In this document: positions 6,345-6,580 of the stretch, piece after piece
Numbering within the stretch: the first letter of the stretch is position 1
How the letters are laid out: each line of letters opens with the position of its first letter
From: Thermoflexibacter sp.
GTDB taxonomy: Bacteria; Bacteroidota; Bacteroidia; Cytophagales; Thermoflexibacteraceae
DNA: 6,580 bases
NCBI GenBank assembly: GCA_025455345.1
Contig: JALOMS010000290.1
Coordinates: 1 to 6,580, forward strand
Direction: 5' to 3'
Program-made: the position numbers and the translations under genes
Notes under the pieces: model-generated
Seen by the model: only the letters and a program-made list of their open reading frames with translations
Database searches by the model: none
Told to the model about the DNA's origin: nothing

Positions 6345-6580
6345 TTCATCAGCGACTAAGTGAAAAGCAAATTCAAAATTTTACTGCCTTAGTGCATGAT
6401 TTTCAATACGATAGAAAAAATATTTATACCCAACTCAATGAACAGATAGAGAAAGTACACGAAAAAGCAGAGCAAAAAATTAGCTTAGAAGCACTGCACT
6501 ACGAAGAAAAATTTTTGCAACTCAATCGGCAAATAACACAACAAATCAAGCAGTTAGAAGATTTTAAAACTGCCCTTTTC
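6305..6580 (+). CDS. Superfamily I helicase, continuation after the frameshift (runs off the window)
   Basis: In the -1 frame relative to the preceding part, 92 codons run without a stop to the window end. They begin ILVVCQKKAALDVVHQRLSE, which is what should follow the Walker A region in this helicase family (motif Ia area). This segment has no start codon of its own that fits. It is therefore the continuation of the gene at 5286, not a new gene. From about the 25th codon on it is rich in Glu, Gln and Lys (QLNEQIEKVHEKAEQK, LNRQITQQIKQLEDF). It is probably the coiled-coil insertion found between motifs Ia and II in large COG1112 helicases. The rest of the core and any C-terminal nuclease lie beyond the window. 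Whether the gene is broken, recoded or merely mis-sequenced cannot be decided here. Confidence 0.8.
   Translation, partial: MLVVCQKKAALDVVHQRLSEKQIQNFTALVHDFQYDRKNIYTQLNEQIEKVHEKAEQKISLEALHYEEKFLQLNRQITQQIKQLEDFKTALF

Overview
The window looks like chromosomal DNA from a low-GC member of the Bacteroidota, possibly Cytophagales-like. Three things suggest this. The start codons are preceded by A/T-rich leaders with no Shine-Dalgarno. Upstream of three genes there are close matches to the Bacteroidota -7 box TAnnTTTG. The proteins read as Bacteroidota-type family members. The lineage below phylum is a guess.

Left part (1-4045, all minus strand). In transcription order it holds a SWIM zinc-finger protein (4045-2732), a lipoprotein PQQ-dependent dehydrogenase with a built-in cytochrome c domain (2647-485), and the start of a membrane-anchored protein of unknown function (338 to beyond position 1). 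The genes are co-directional, but the dehydrogenase has its own good promoter (TTTG-N23-TATCTTTG) and an A/T-rich hairpin sits just after the SWIM gene. They are probably separate transcription units rather than one operon.

Middle (4046-5202). A divergent intergenic region separates the SWIM gene from a plus-strand N-carbamoylputrescine amidase (aguB, 4296-5159), which makes putrescine from N-carbamoylputrescine. A perfect -7 box lies inside the longest possible reading frame and argues for the start at 4296 rather than 4233. A clear hairpin follows the stop codon.

Right part (5203-6580). After a short intergenic region with degenerate ATTCGTG-type repeats comes a large superfamily I helicase of the DUF4011/COG1112 kind, which runs off the window. 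Its frame breaks just after the Walker A motif, at a GGAAAATTTT stretch. One added A (or a -1 shift) restores the conserved continuation, which stays open to the window end. A palindromic, repeat-like block lies in-frame inside this gene, just before the helicase core.

The genes do not form one obvious pathway. The points most worth checking are the helicase frameshift, the palindromic block inside its coding region, the orphan setting of the SWIM gene, and the architecture of the PQQ-cytochrome protein.
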